From Sphingomonadales bacterium UBA1936 (GTDB lineage Bacteria > Pseudomonadota > Alphaproteobacteria > Sphingomonadales > Sphingomonadaceae), in assembly GCA_002336985.1 (NCBI GenBank), contig DDFE01000211.1:8050-29258 (forward strand): a DNA stretch of 21,209 nucleotides. The letters run 5' to 3'. Position numbers and translations under genes: made by a program. Positions 7,437 through 15,408 of the stretch are shown one piece after another. Each line of letters starts with the position of its first letter. Position 1 is the first letter of the stretch. The notes beneath the pieces are model-generated. The model was not told the DNA's origin and ran no database searches. It saw only the letters and a program-made list of their open reading frames with translations.

Positions 7437-7950
7437 CCGATGTATCGCGGCAATACCGTTGTGCCTCTTATGCAGCCCAACAGAAGCCAACGCTGTGCCG
7501 GGCACTGATGACCCAGCGATTAAGTTGTGCATCTCTGTCCACGCGACGCCGGGAATGTGGTCATTGTCCAATGCGAATGACAATAAAAACCTGACGACCG
7601 CATTAATTAGTCGCCTTCTGACTCATAGAATGAGAGACGTAACCGTCAACAAATTTAAGAAAACACAATTCATGATCGTTGGATACGACAGTTTTCCCGA
7701 ATGCAAATTACGAAAACTGCCATCAGTTAGACTGTATTACCGCCACGACACTTCCAGGAATATCATGCACATCACCGTGATTACGCGCGACGGAACGGCA
7801 GAGTCGAACGCCTCGTATAATGTTGATTATTCCAACAATGGTGCGATGGTTCAACAAAGACCCGTTCAGAAAGCAATTTCTGACGACCTAGAAAAGCGCT
7901 CTACGATTATATACCGCCAGTTTCGCAAATATCTAAAATACCCAAGTTAG
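7429..7950 (+). CDS. Predicted secreted protein, paralog A of a tandem pair
   Basis: I do not recognise the family. The 173-residue product begins with a signal-peptide-like segment (MVSRCIAAIPLCLLCSPTEANA, cleavage likely after ANA), so export is expected. The mature part aligns with the next gene along its full length: DP-I-LC-SV, G-WS, DN-L, TQF-IV, C-L--P, IT---G--E and a C-terminal I--DL--RS--I---FR pattern. Two cysteines (KLCISV and PECKL) are shared and could form a disulfide. It starts 8 bp inside the HlyD remnant, with GGGAGGGA about nine bases upstream as ribosome site. The gene lies in a clearly AT-rich patch unlike the flanking GC-rich DNA, a sign of transfer. A substrate or accessory of a lost type I exporter is one possibility. 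Confidence 0.72.
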   Translation: MVSRCIAAIPLCLLCSPTEANAVPGTDDPAIKLCISVHATPGMWSLSNANDNKNLTTALISRLLTHRMRDVTVNKFKKTQFMIVGYDSFPECKLRKLPSVRLYYRHDTSRNIMHITVITRDGTAESNASYNVDYSNNGAMVQQRPVQKAISDDLEKRSTIIYRQFRKYLKYPS

Positions 7951-8011
7951 CGTCACGGAGAGCAAGAAAGGCGACGAATGGCTTAAATCGCTTCGGAAGA
8001 AAGATGCTAAG

Positions 8012-8530
8012 GTGAATAGAAAATACCAACATATTATGCTGATTATAAGCGCTCAATCCTTTTGCTTTCCCCAAGCTGAAGCACGTAGCCGAATTGCAGA
8101 TCCAGACATTCGACTCTGCGTGTCGGTAGACATTCCAAAGGGAATTTGGTCAAATGAGCAAGATACAACGGACAGTGACAATTTAAGTATAGGTCTTGTA
8201 CAGCAAATTACAGAACTATACTCGAAAAGGAGGCCAAATTTCCCAACGCAGTTCAGAATTGTGCGCATTAAAGACACGGGTCAATGCAATCTTGCTCGCA
8301 TCCCAAAGGCTATCATCCGCTACGGGCTTGACCCGCATCGTCAGAGGCTCCGTGTAGAAATCACTTATTTGGTTTTCGGACGAAAGAGTGAGACCATCAT
8401 CGATCGCGATGTCTCAAAAGAGCCGAGCTACCGGTTAATCAACCGGCCACAAATGATTATCGGAAATGATCTTAAATTGCGATCTGACCAAATTTTCAAG
8501 AAATTTGAACGCGAAATTACGAGGATGTAA
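8012..8530 (+). CDS. Predicted secreted protein, paralog B of a tandem pair
   Basis: This 172-residue product is a diverged copy of the preceding gene, separated from it by 61 bp. It shares DP-I-LC-SV, G-WS, DNL, TQFRIV, C-L--P, IT---G--E, D-S and the terminal DL--RS--I---F block, including both cysteines (RLCVSV, GQCNL). A hydrophobic segment ending PQAEA looks like a signal peptide. The start is uncertain: GTG 8012 gives a basic N-terminus (MNRKYQH), whereas ATG 8036 would start at MLIISAQSF; neither has a good ribosome site. The AT-rich composition continues. Function is unknown. The pair probably arose by tandem duplication in the donor, since divergence is too large for a recent copy. 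Confidence 0.7.
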   Translation: MNRKYQHIMLIISAQSFCFPQAEARSRIADPDIRLCVSVDIPKGIWSNEQDTTDSDNLSIGLVQQITELYSKRRPNFPTQFRIVRIKDTGQCNLARIPKAIIRYGLDPHRQRLRVEITYLVFGRKSETIIDRDVSKEPSYRLINRPQMIIGNDLKLRSDQIFKKFEREITRM

Positions 8531-8584
8531 CCATGACGCATCGCACTATAACGCATAGCGTTGCATTTGCTGTCAGCGGTTGAC

Positions 8585-8911
8585 TCAGGCGCTGCGTTCA
8601 TTCGGTCTCCAGTCTTCCGGCGACGATTCAGTGTTGAACTCTCGCTGCCCGCGCCGCTTCCAAATTTTCAAGTAGCTGTCGCCGTTCTCGCCACGGAGCC
8701 TGCCTGCGCTTTCTAGTAGAAGACCGAAAATTACTGCCCGATTGTCATCGGTCAGTGTGACCAGACCCGCCTTGGCGATTAGGCCGCCAAGCTCGATCAG
8801 CTGACGCGTTCGTTCGCGACGCTTCACTTGCCAAGCTCGCGTACCGGTTCGGGCGCGGGCAGCGTCATGACGATGGCGCGCCGCTGTCAATCTGTTGACC
8901 GCTTTGATCAT
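8585..8911 (-). CDS. traD: Conjugal transfer protein TraD (Ti-type)
   Basis: The core VKRRERTRQLIELGGLIAKA followed by GLVTLTDDNRAVIFGLLLES is characteristic of the short TraD proteins encoded next to traC and traA on rhizobial Ti/Sym plasmids and sphingomonad elements; these are DNA-processing accessory proteins, distinct from the F-plasmid coupling protein of the same name. The start is unsettled. ATG 8911 gives 108 residues and overlaps traC by 47 bp; GTG 8827 would give a compact protein starting MKRRERTRQ. A third ATG overlapping the traC stop (ATGA) opens a frame that ends after 14 codons, hinting at a small indel near the true start. Cotranscription with traC is likely. Confidence 0.8.
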   Translation of the reverse strand: MIKAVNRLTAARHRHDAARARTGTRAWQVKRRERTRQLIELGGLIAKAGLVTLTDDNRAVIFGLLLESAGRLRGENGDSYLKIWKRRGQREFNTESSPEDWRPNERSA

Positions 8912-9179
8912 CACGGCGAGATCCGCTGCGAGCCCTGGATGATGTCCCCTGAAAGAATGCCGCGCCCCGCTCGCGCCACACCTCCATCCTTGCTTTGTCT
9001 TTTGTCTCGGCCACCGCGAGCAGTGCTCCAGCAAGCACTTCGACCGGCACCAGATCGGCCCCGGTGGCGATAACGACTTCGCCCAGCTGTAGGATCTTGC
9101 GATCCTTCAGCAGCTTGGCCTTGTCGGTCAGCGCTTTCAGTTCGGCATCGTAATCGCGTGGTCGGCGCATCGGCGGCAT
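8865..9179 (-). CDS. traC: Conjugal transfer protein TraC (Ti-type)
   Basis: The 104-residue product (MPPMRRPRDYDAELKALTDK, then KLLKDRKILQLGEVVIATGA) matches the small TraC proteins that sit at oriT of Ti-type transfer regions and help form the relaxosome. A charged, probably coiled-coil N-terminal half leads to the conserved LGEVVIATGAD block, VLAGALLA and WRERGAAFF, followed by a polar tail. ATG 9179 and ATG 9170 are both possible; GGGG precedes the first. It is divergent from traA, with the candidate oriT in between, and overlaps traD downstream. The longer frame to 9344 runs through oriT and is not believed. Confidence 0.83.
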   Translation of the reverse strand: MPPMRRPRDYDAELKALTDKAKLLKDRKILQLGEVVIATGADLVPVEVLAGALLAVAETKDKARMEVWRERGAAFFQGTSSRARSGSRRDDQSGQQIDSGAPSS

Positions 9180-9280
9180 CCCCGTTTGTGGAGTCGATGC
9201 CACAGCGGTAGTGCGCACGCATCCCGCGCTCAAGCTGCTGCAATCTCTTGGGATTTTGTGGTCCCGAGCGCGAAAAATTC

Positions 9281-9319
9281 GTGCAAGGGCGCGCTTATAC
9301 GTCGTGCCGACGTGCTTGC
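9281..9319. other. oriT: Candidate origin of transfer (oriT), RSF1010/Ti-type nic region
   Basis: Between divergent traC and traA, the sequence AAGGGCGCGCTTATAC (9285-9300) resembles the nick region of RSF1010- and Ti-plasmid-type origins (read on the other strand as TATAAGCGCGCCCTT). It is followed immediately by the inverted repeat ACGTCG-TGC-CGACGT (9299-9313), and both are bracketed by GCAAG (9283-9287) and CTTGC (9315-9319). Position, motif and repeats agree. The exact nick is not determined. Confidence 0.7.
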
Positions 9320-9342
9320 TGAAGTGTAGATGGATTGCCGCC

Positions 9343-12168
9343 ATGGCGATCTACCATTTCTCGGCGAAGATGATCAGCCGCGCGACCGGCAGCAGCGCGG
9401 TGGCGTCTGCGGCATACCGCTCAGCGTCGCGGCTGCACGATGCGCGGATCGACCGGCATCACGACTTCTCGAACAAGGCGGGTGTCGTCCATTCCGAAGT
9501 GGTGCTGCCGGACGGCTCGCCGGATGCGCTGCGCGACCGATCGACCCTGTGGAATGCGGTCGAAGCCGCAGAAAGGAGGATCGATGCACAGCTGGCGCGC
9601 GAGATCGAGTTCGCGATTCCGCGCGAGCTTGATCAGGCCGAGGGCATTCGGCTCGCCCGCGACTTTGTCAGTCGCGAGTTCGTCGCACGCGGTATGATCG
9701 CGGATCTCAATGTTCATTGGGACATCGGCGCCGATACGGAACCCAAACCACACGCCCATGTGATGCTGACCACGCGCGAAGTCGGCGAAGAGGGTTTCGG
9801 CGCCAAGGTCCGCGACTGGAACCGCACTGATCTTTTGCAGCACTGGCGCGGGAGTTGGGGCGAGCATGTGAACACGCGGCTCGCCGAGCTCGATATCGAT
9901 GTCCGCGTCGATCACCGCTCGCTCGAAGCGCAGGGCATCGACCTTGAGCCCCAGCACAAGATCGGTCCTGCCGCATCACGCATGGCCGCGAATGGGCTCG
10001 AGCCTGAACGCGTCGACGAGCACCGCGAGATCGCGCGATCCAACGGCGCGAAGATCATCGCCGCGCCACGGATCGCGCTCGACGCGATCACACACAACCA
10101 AGCCACGTTCACGGCGCGCGACCTCGCCAAGTTTGTGCATCGGCATAGCGAGGGGAAGGACCAGTTCGAGCGGGTGATGGCGGCGGTACGCGCGTCGCCG
10201 GAACTGGTGACGCTCGGCAAAGATGGGCGCGGGTACGATCGCTTCACCAGCCGCGACATGATCGAGACGGAAACGCGGCTCGAGCGTGCCACCGTTCGGC
10301 TCGAGGCGGGGCGGCGGCACGGCATGGACGAGCAACATCGCAAGCTCGCGCTCACGCGTGCCGAAATGCGCGGGCTCGTGCTGTCGACCGAACAGCGCAG
10401 TGCTTTCGATCATGTGACGAAGGGCCAAGGGCTTGGCGTCGTCATCGGCTATGCCGGGACCGGCAAATCCGCGATGCTGGGTGTCGCGCGCGAGGCATGG
10501 GAAGGTGCCGGATACACAGTCCGCGGGGTGGCGCTCTCCGGCATCGCCGCTGAGAATCTCGAAAGTGGATCGGGCATCGCGTCGCGGACGATCGCCAGCA
10601 TGGAGCATCAATGGGCCGAAGGCCGGGCGTTGCTCAGCAATCGCGATGTCCTGGTGATTGATGAGGCCGGGATGATCGGGACGCGTCAGATGGAACGTGT
10701 TCTGTCCGAAGCCGAGAAGCGTGGTGCCAAGGTCGTACTGGTCGGCGATCCAGAGCAACTGCAGGCGATCGAGGCTGGTGCCGCATTCCGGGCGACGGCC
10801 GAGCGGCATGGCAGTGTCGAGATCACCGAGATCCGCCGGCAGCGCGAAGACTGGCAACGTGACGCTACACGCTATCTTGCCACCGAGCGAACCGCAGAAG
10901 CCGTCAGCGCCTATGGCCGCCATGACCGCATCCATATCGCCGAGACCCGCGACCATGCCCGCGCCGATTTGATCGATCGCTGGGATCGTGATCGTTCCGA
11001 AGCATCAGGCGCCTCGCGGATCATCCTGACGCACACCAATGACGAAGTGCGTGCGCTCAATAGCGCCGCACGCGCTAGGCTGCTGGCGAGCGGCGCATTG
11101 GGCGAGGACATGACTATTGCCACCGAGCGCGGGCAGCGGAAATTTGCAGCGGGAGACCGGGTGATGTTCCTGCGCAACGAGCGCAGCATGGGCGTGAAGA
11201 ACGGAACCCTCGGTCAGGTGGAGTCGATCACCCAGGCGCGCATGGCGGTAATTCTCGACGACGGACGATCGATCGCGTTCGATGTGAAGGATTACGCGAA
11301 CATCGACCATGGCTATGCGGCGACGGTTCACAAAGCGCAGGGCGTGACGGTCGACCGGGTGCATGTGCTCGCGACGCCGGGGCTCGACCGGCATGCCGCC
11401 TATGTCGCCCTGTCGCGACATCGCGACCGGGTCGATCTTCACTATGGGCGGGACGATTTTGCTGACCAGCAAGCGCTGACCAAAGCGCTGTCGCGCGAGC
11501 GCGGCAAAGACATGGCCGCCGATTATCCGGCCCCCGAAAAGATTCAGGTACCGCAGCCGGCGCGCAACCCCTTTGCTGGCCTGAAGCTCAACGTTACGCC
11601 GGATGTGCCGGAGCTAAGCCCGTTCGAACGCGCCGTGGTGCGCGTCGCACGCGCGGCGGCCGACATCCTGCGCGGCCGAACGGAGGGCTACGCCGAGCTG
11701 CCGCATCACCGTGCCGCGCTCGACAAGGCAGTCGCTGCGATGGAAGAGCTTCGTCCCGGCGTTAAGCGCGACTTGCAGACCGTGTTCAACGCCGACCCCA
11801 CAATGATCGAGGAGGCTGCGGCCGGTCGGCCGCAACGTGCGATCCAGGCAATCCGCGCGATGGCACTGGAAGCCGAACTACAGGCCGACCCGACCCGGCG
11901 CGCCGACCAGTTCGTTGCGCGTTGGGACAAACTGCAGAAGCAATCCGAGCGAGCCTATGTTGCTGGCGATACGGCCGGTCACAAAGCGACCCGAAACGAA
12001 ATGGCAGGCATGGCCATGAGCCTTGAACGAGACCCGCAAACGGAGTCGATCCTCGCAGCCCGGAAGGCACAGCTGGGCATCATGATCGACAGCGGTCGCC
12101 GGTTAGGCGCTGAGTTGGCGTTCAATCACGGTATCGACATCGGGAGGGGACGCGGACTTTGGCGCTGA
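9343..12168 (+). CDS. traA: Ti-type conjugative relaxase-helicase TraA
   Basis: This 941-residue enzyme nicks oriT and unwinds the transferred strand. The N-terminal MobA/MobL relaxase domain starts MAIYHFSAKMISRATGSSAV and holds the metal-binding histidines at H137-x-H139 (KPHAHVMLTTRE). The helicase part has Walker A GYAGTGKS (369-376), Walker B VLVIDEAG (436-443) and the superfamily-1 C-terminal block around HKAQGVTVDRVHV (from H663) with AAYVALSRHRD. A charged C-terminal region of about 200 residues completes a length normal for the family. ATG 9343 is chosen because homology begins exactly there; the open frame back to 9211 crosses oriT. No frame damage is seen. No mating-pair-formation genes follow, so transfer would need a helper. 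Confidence 0.95.
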   Translation: MAIYHFSAKMISRATGSSAVASAAYRSASRLHDARIDRHHDFSNKAGVVHSEVVLPDGSPDALRDRSTLWNAVEAAERRIDAQLAREIEFAIPRELDQAEGIRLARDFVSREFVARGMIADLNVHWDIGADTEPKPHAHVMLTTREVGEEGFGAKVRDWNRTDLLQHWRGSWGEHVNTRLAELDIDVRVDHRSLEAQGIDLEPQHKIGPAASRMAANGLEPERVDEHREIARSNGAKIIAAPRIALDAITHNQATFTARDLAKFVHRHSEGKDQFERVMAAVRASPELVTLGKDGRGYDRFTSRDMIETETRLERATVRLEAGRRHGMDEQHRKLALTRAEMRGLVLSTEQRSAFDHVTKGQGLGVVIGYAGTGKSAMLGVAREAWEGAGYTVRGVALSGIAAENLESGSGIASRTIASMEHQWAEGRALLSNRDVLVIDEAGMIGTRQMERVLSEAEKRGAKVVLVGDPEQLQAIEAGAAFRATAERHGSVEITEIRRQREDWQRDATRYLATERTAEAVSAYGRHDRIHIAETRDHARADLIDRWDRDRSEASGASRIILTHTNDEVRALNSAARARLLASGALGEDMTIATERGQRKFAAGDRVMFLRNERSMGVKNGTLGQVESITQARMAVILDDGRSIAFDVKDYANIDHGYAATVHKAQGVTVDRVHVLATPGLDRHAAYVALSRHRDRVDLHYGRDDFADQQALTKALSRERGKDMAADYPAPEKIQVPQPARNPFAGLKLNVTPDVPELSPFERAVVRVARAAADILRGRTEGYAELPHHRAALDKAVAAMEELRPGVKRDLQTVFNADPTMIEEAAAGRPQRAIQAIRAMALEAELQADPTRRADQFVARWDKLQKQSERAYVAGDTAGHKATRNEMAGMAMSLERDPQTESILAARKAQLGIMIDSGRRLGAELAFNHGIDIGRGRGLWR

Positions 12169-12425
12169 CGACGGTGCTAGTTTTCAGCGCCCATTTGGTC
12201 GCTCTTGTGCGCTAGCAGAGATACCGCGTTGAACGGCTACGATGGGCACGTGATAGCCGTGCATGCTCGGACGCGCCTTAATAGTCGCGCGGTAAGGTGC
12301 ACAAAATCCGGGATGAGCGGAACATTCGGACTTGATCTGGATTATATTACGACCCGGTCAATGGGACGCTCCGGCCTTTTGCATTCTACACATTTGGCGC
12401 CCACATGCCGCACGGGGGAAACACC

Positions 12426-12506
12426 ATGACGTACATCTGCCTGCACCACACGGCGGGATCGGAGGAATTGCATAGGGTTGTCATTGCTGTTCCTGCGAGG
12501 CCGTGA
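12426..12506 (+). CDS. 26-residue leader ORF overlapping the first response regulator
   Basis: ATG 12426, preceded by GGGGAAA, opens a 26-codon frame (MTYICLHHTAGSEELHRVVI, then AVPARP) whose TGA overlaps the GTG start of the next gene as GTGA. Such an overlap is typical of translational coupling. No similarity is recognised, so it may be a leader peptide, a tiny gene or chance. The 257 bp between traA and this ORF hold no gene that I can support. Confidence 0.4.
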   Translation: MTYICLHHTAGSEELHRVVIAVPARP

Positions 12507-12907
12507 CCGCGCACGATGTGGAGTTAAGCCCCACATCCAAGACGGTCCTCGTCGTCGAGGACGAGCCCCTGGTTCGGTGGATGGTCGCAGACGCTTTGCG
12601 TGACGCCGGATATTCGGTTGTGGAGGCCATAACAGCGGACGAGGCACTGCTCTATGCGAGGGCGAGGCCGGTCGACTTCGTTTTTACCGATGTGCGGATG
12701 CCGGGAAGCATGGACGGTGTGCAACTTGCCCACATGCTCAAGCGGGAGTTTCCTCGCCTTCCGATCGTCGTGACCTCGGGTCACCTGACCCGCTCTGAAC
12801 TGCACCCTGATATCCCCCTCGTCAGCAAGCCTTACGGGCTTTACGACATCGTCGCCTTGGTAACGGCTGCGATCGGTGAGGGATTGAATCAAGGTGGCAA
12901 GGAATGA
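12503..12907 (+). CDS. Single-domain response regulator (receiver only), first of a pair
   Basis: The 134-residue product is one REC domain without an output domain. The acidic pocket is in VLVVEDEPLVRW, the phosphoacceptor is D63 (FVFTDVRMPG), the switch threonine lies in VVTSGH and the conserved lysine in VSKPYG. The GTG start at 12503 overlaps the preceding small ORF and no ATG lies near. Receiver-only proteins act by phosphotransfer or by binding a partner protein; a matching kinase is not in the window. It overlaps the second regulator by 14 bp, so the two are cotranscribed. It lies 3' of traA, and whether it belongs to the mobile element or to the chromosome is unclear. Confidence 0.88.
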   Translation: MTAHDVELSPTSKTVLVVEDEPLVRWMVADALRDAGYSVVEAITADEALLYARARPVDFVFTDVRMPGSMDGVQLAHMLKREFPRLPIVVTSGHLTRSELHPDIPLVSKPYGLYDIVALVTAAIGEGLNQGGKE

Positions 12908-13301
12908 CCCCTTCATATTGCTGATCGAGGCCGATTTGGCAGTACGCCATCCGCTCTCGGAGTATCTGCGCACGTGTGGGTACAAAGTGCTGGAGGCGGG
13001 CACGACCGACGAGGCGTTGATCATTCTGAAATCCGCTGATCGCGGCTTTGAAATCGACGTCCTGCTCTGCGACGTGAACAGTCCTGGTTCGATCGACGGG
13101 TTCGGCCTGTCGCGGTGGGTACGCGAACACCAGCCGGGCTTACGGGTTATTTTGGCGGGCTCGATCGAGCGGATGACCGAACAAGCGGGCGACCTGTGCG
13201 AAAAGGGGCTGATCCTCGAGAAACCCTACCATTATCAAACCCTACTCGATCGCATCAAGCGCGAGAAGGCGCGTCACGACAATATACGATCCAGGAACTG
13301 A
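12894..13301 (+). CDS. Single-domain response regulator (receiver only), second of a pair
   Basis: This 135-residue protein is a second REC domain: FILLIEADLAVRH holds the acidic pocket (one acid spaced by Ala), D60 in VLLCDVNSPGSIDGFG is the expected phosphorylation site, and ILEKPYHYQTLL has the conserved lysine. At the switch position VILAGSIE has alanine/glycine/serine rather than the usual Thr/Ser order, so signalling could differ. The GTG start at 12894 lies inside the end of the first regulator; no better start with a ribosome site exists in frame. Overall similarity to the first regulator (PGSMDG / PGSIDG block) suggests an old duplication. A weak hairpin (13363-13382) follows 62 bp after the stop. 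Confidence 0.83.
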   Translation: MARNDPFILLIEADLAVRHPLSEYLRTCGYKVLEAGTTDEALIILKSADRGFEIDVLLCDVNSPGSIDGFGLSRWVREHQPGLRVILAGSIERMTEQAGDLCEKGLILEKPYHYQTLLDRIKREKARHDNIRSRN

Positions 13302-13362
13302 TCAAGGCGATCATACCCGGTTGAGCGCGTGATGCTAACGGCGCAAGGGCGTGCACCGCCGC

Positions 13363-13382
13363 TCGGCCCCCAAAACGGCCGA
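13363..13382. terminator. Weak hairpin between convergent genes
   Basis: TCGGCC-8 nt loop-GGCCGA lies in the 145-bp gap between the second response regulator and the convergent DUF2306 gene. The stem is only six pairs and no U-run follows, so a terminator role is only suggested by position. Confidence 0.3.
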
Positions 13383-13446
13383 AGTGTGCCGCACCCCAGA
13401 GTTCGCATTTCAAGCTGTCGGTGCAACGTAAACATCTTTGGCGATT

Positions 13447-14268
13447 CTATGTCATGTAGGGCCACCACATGAACGCGACGGTGCCGAAAACGCCGATCGC
13501 GGTGATCACCGTTAGCGCGGCGATCATTCCAGCAGCCAGTCGCTTGATCGCCGTTCGACGGCTTCGCTGCGCCCAGAAATATGCTTCCAGCGCTGCTAGC
13601 GGAATGAGGTAGGACCCAAATTCAAGCGTGATGTCAGCTGGACCGGACATGGTGGTGTTCATGCCCAGACGCCCGGCCGTAAGCATCCAGGCCATGATGC
13701 CGACGCGCAAGAACCATACGCCGCTAACCACCATGAATGTGCGCATCGCCCAGCGGCGATGCGCGGCAAACCGGCGGCGAACGGCCAGCCGCCACGCCAC
13801 TGCGGTGAAGACCAGGATCAAAAAGCCGTCGATCGACACGGCGATCGCTGACACCGGCGACAGCCAGGTCCGACGAATCCAGGTCAGCCAAAGCCCGCCT
13901 ATCGCCATTATCACTGCGAGAACGAGAAACAGACGGCCGTTCCAGCGGTGGAACTGCGGAGCGCGTTCGCGAATCGTTGGCACCAGTTGGGCCAGCCCGC
14001 CAAGCGTTATCACTGCGGCGAGGAGAACATGGACGCCGAACATCACATTGCCGCCGGTGTCGCCTGGGACATAGCCTTTGATAAGCGGCTTGTCGTTCCA
14101 AGCAGCGATATTGCCTGACACTGTGTTAGTGCCGTAATGCACCAGGATCATGATAACAAACGCGATCTGGCCCGTGGCTGCGACGGCAAACCATGCGATT
14201 GCTGCGCGCCGCAGCGCCATGTCCCCCACCGGACCGCGTTCGATATGTGTCTCTGATTCGATCGTCAC
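13447..14268 (-). CDS. DUF2306 family multi-pass membrane protein
   Basis: The 273-residue product has about seven hydrophobic segments and family-typical blocks: HVLLAAVITLGGLAQL, then FHRWNGRLF (a conserved His-Arg-Trp-x-Gly loop) and RFAAHRRWAMRTF with a second basic His motif. DUF2306 proteins are inner-membrane proteins of unknown function, and the paired histidines could bind a cofactor or metal. The frame opens at GTG 14277, but AAGGAG overlaps that codon, so GTG 14268 (MTIESETHIER), seven bases after the ribosome site, is preferred. It diverges from the AraC-type gene across about 100 bp, which suggests that the regulator controls it. Confidence 0.85.
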   Translation of the reverse strand: MTIESETHIERGPVGDMALRRAAIAWFAVAATGQIAFVIMILVHYGTNTVSGNIAAWNDKPLIKGYVPGDTGGNVMFGVHVLLAAVITLGGLAQLVPTIRERAPQFHRWNGRLFLVLAVIMAIGGLWLTWIRRTWLSPVSAIAVSIDGFLILVFTAVAWRLAVRRRFAAHRRWAMRTFMVVSGVWFLRVGIMAWMLTAGRLGMNTTMSGPADITLEFGSYLIPLAALEAYFWAQRSRRTAIKRLAAGMIAALTVITAIGVFGTVAFMWWPYMT

Positions 14269-14376
14269 TCTGTTCACTCCTTGCGCAATCTCTCTTCGGC
14301 AATCGGGTGATGCACGTGGCGATGGCGGTCTCGCCGATTTGGAAATCGGCCATGGATTTTTGATTTCGTTGTTCAG

Positions 14377-15408
14377 ATGGGACGGCCAATGATGGCGGGT
14401 ATGATGTCGGCGGGGCCTTGGTTAGGGGCGATCGATTCCAGGCGTCATGGATTATATCTCTACGCCGCACTGTTCGCCGGAGCTGTGCTGTCGTTCTGCC
14501 TAGTTCGGACGCTGGGTGACCGGATCGGACTAGCCGCTGAACCGCTTGCTATCGCGGGCAGTGCGACCTGCGGCTGGTCGTGGCTTGTATCGCGCGCCCT
14601 ATTTCGTGCGCCCGACATTCGGCGCCAGTTCTGGCCGCTGGTGTTGGTGTTGGGACTGATCGCCGTCGAAACGTTCCTGCGTTTCGGCGATCGCGCATCA
14701 CTGCTAGCGCGAATAATCGGTAATGTGGAAACGCTCGTGAGTTCGACGCTGCTCCTGCTGGCAATGGCCGAACCGCTGACAGGATATCGAGGGGAGATCG
14801 CGCGCTCTGAACGGCAGTTCCGCGTCGCTTTCGCCGCAGGCTACGGGCTTTTACTTATCATCGCGGTGATCGGGATCGACGGGGCGAAGCCCGGGAGTGC
14901 CGCGGCCACATGGGGTGGCCCGATCAAGACGGCGTGCGCGGCACTGGCCCTAGCAGGGACGGCGCTGGCGGTGCGATATCGCGGCGCCAATCCCTTGCCG
15001 TCGGGACGCCCGCACCAGCGACGCGTTACAATCGCCAATGGTGATCTGGGCGAGCGGCTAGCGGCGGTGATCTGTGACGCTGCCGTCTATACGCTGCCCG
15101 ATCTTCGGGTCGCCGACGTCGCGCGTCGCTTAGGCGAAGCCGAGTATAAGGTAACGCAGTGCATCACTGGAACACTGGGATTCCGCAACTTCAACCATTT
15201 GGTAAACCATGCCCGTGTTGCGGCAGCGAGGCGGATGTTCGCGGACGCCGCGTTCGACCGACTGCCCGTGCTGACCATCGCGCTCGATTGCGGCTTCGGA
15301 TCGATTGGACCATTCAATCGTGCGTTCAAAGCCGAGACGGGCATGACACCGCTGCACTTTCGCCGGTCATGTCGTGTATTGGATCAAACCCATCGAGCCG
15401 ACGCTTAA
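14377..15408 (+). CDS. AraC-family transcriptional regulator with N-terminal membrane segments
   Basis: The 343-residue protein combines an N-terminal region of about six hydrophobic segments (roughly residues 25-210, for example LYLYAALFAGAVLSFCLV and GLLLIIAVIGI) with a C-terminal AraC double helix-turn-helix. The latter shows LRVADVARRLGEAEYKV, then GFRNFNHLVNHARVAAARRM, and the second helix in LTIALDCGFGSIGPFNRAFK with the signature ending GMTPLHFRR. It is therefore a membrane-anchored one-component regulator. ATG 14377 has no clear ribosome site; ATG 14389 is an alternative. It diverges from the DUF2306 gene, its most likely target. The ligand is unknown. Confidence 0.87.
   Translation: MGRPMMAGMMSAGPWLGAIDSRRHGLYLYAALFAGAVLSFCLVRTLGDRIGLAAEPLAIAGSATCGWSWLVSRALFRAPDIRRQFWPLVLVLGLIAVETFLRFGDRASLLARIIGNVETLVSSTLLLLAMAEPLTGYRGEIARSERQFRVAFAAGYGLLLIIAVIGIDGAKPGSAAATWGGPIKTACAALALAGTALAVRYRGANPLPSGRPHQRRVTIANGDLGERLAAVICDAAVYTLPDLRVADVARRLGEAEYKVTQCITGTLGFRNFNHLVNHARVAAARRMFADAAFDRLPVLTIALDCGFGSIGPFNRAFKAETGMTPLHFRRSCRVLDQTHRADA

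Noticed and set aside
9211..9342. Upstream extension of the traA frame
   Set aside because: Crosses the candidate oriT, lacks homology; relaxase homology starts exactly at 9343.
9976..10956. Minus-strand frame of 326 codons inside traA
   Set aside because: Shadow of the relaxase-helicase gene, whose motifs are intact on the plus strand.
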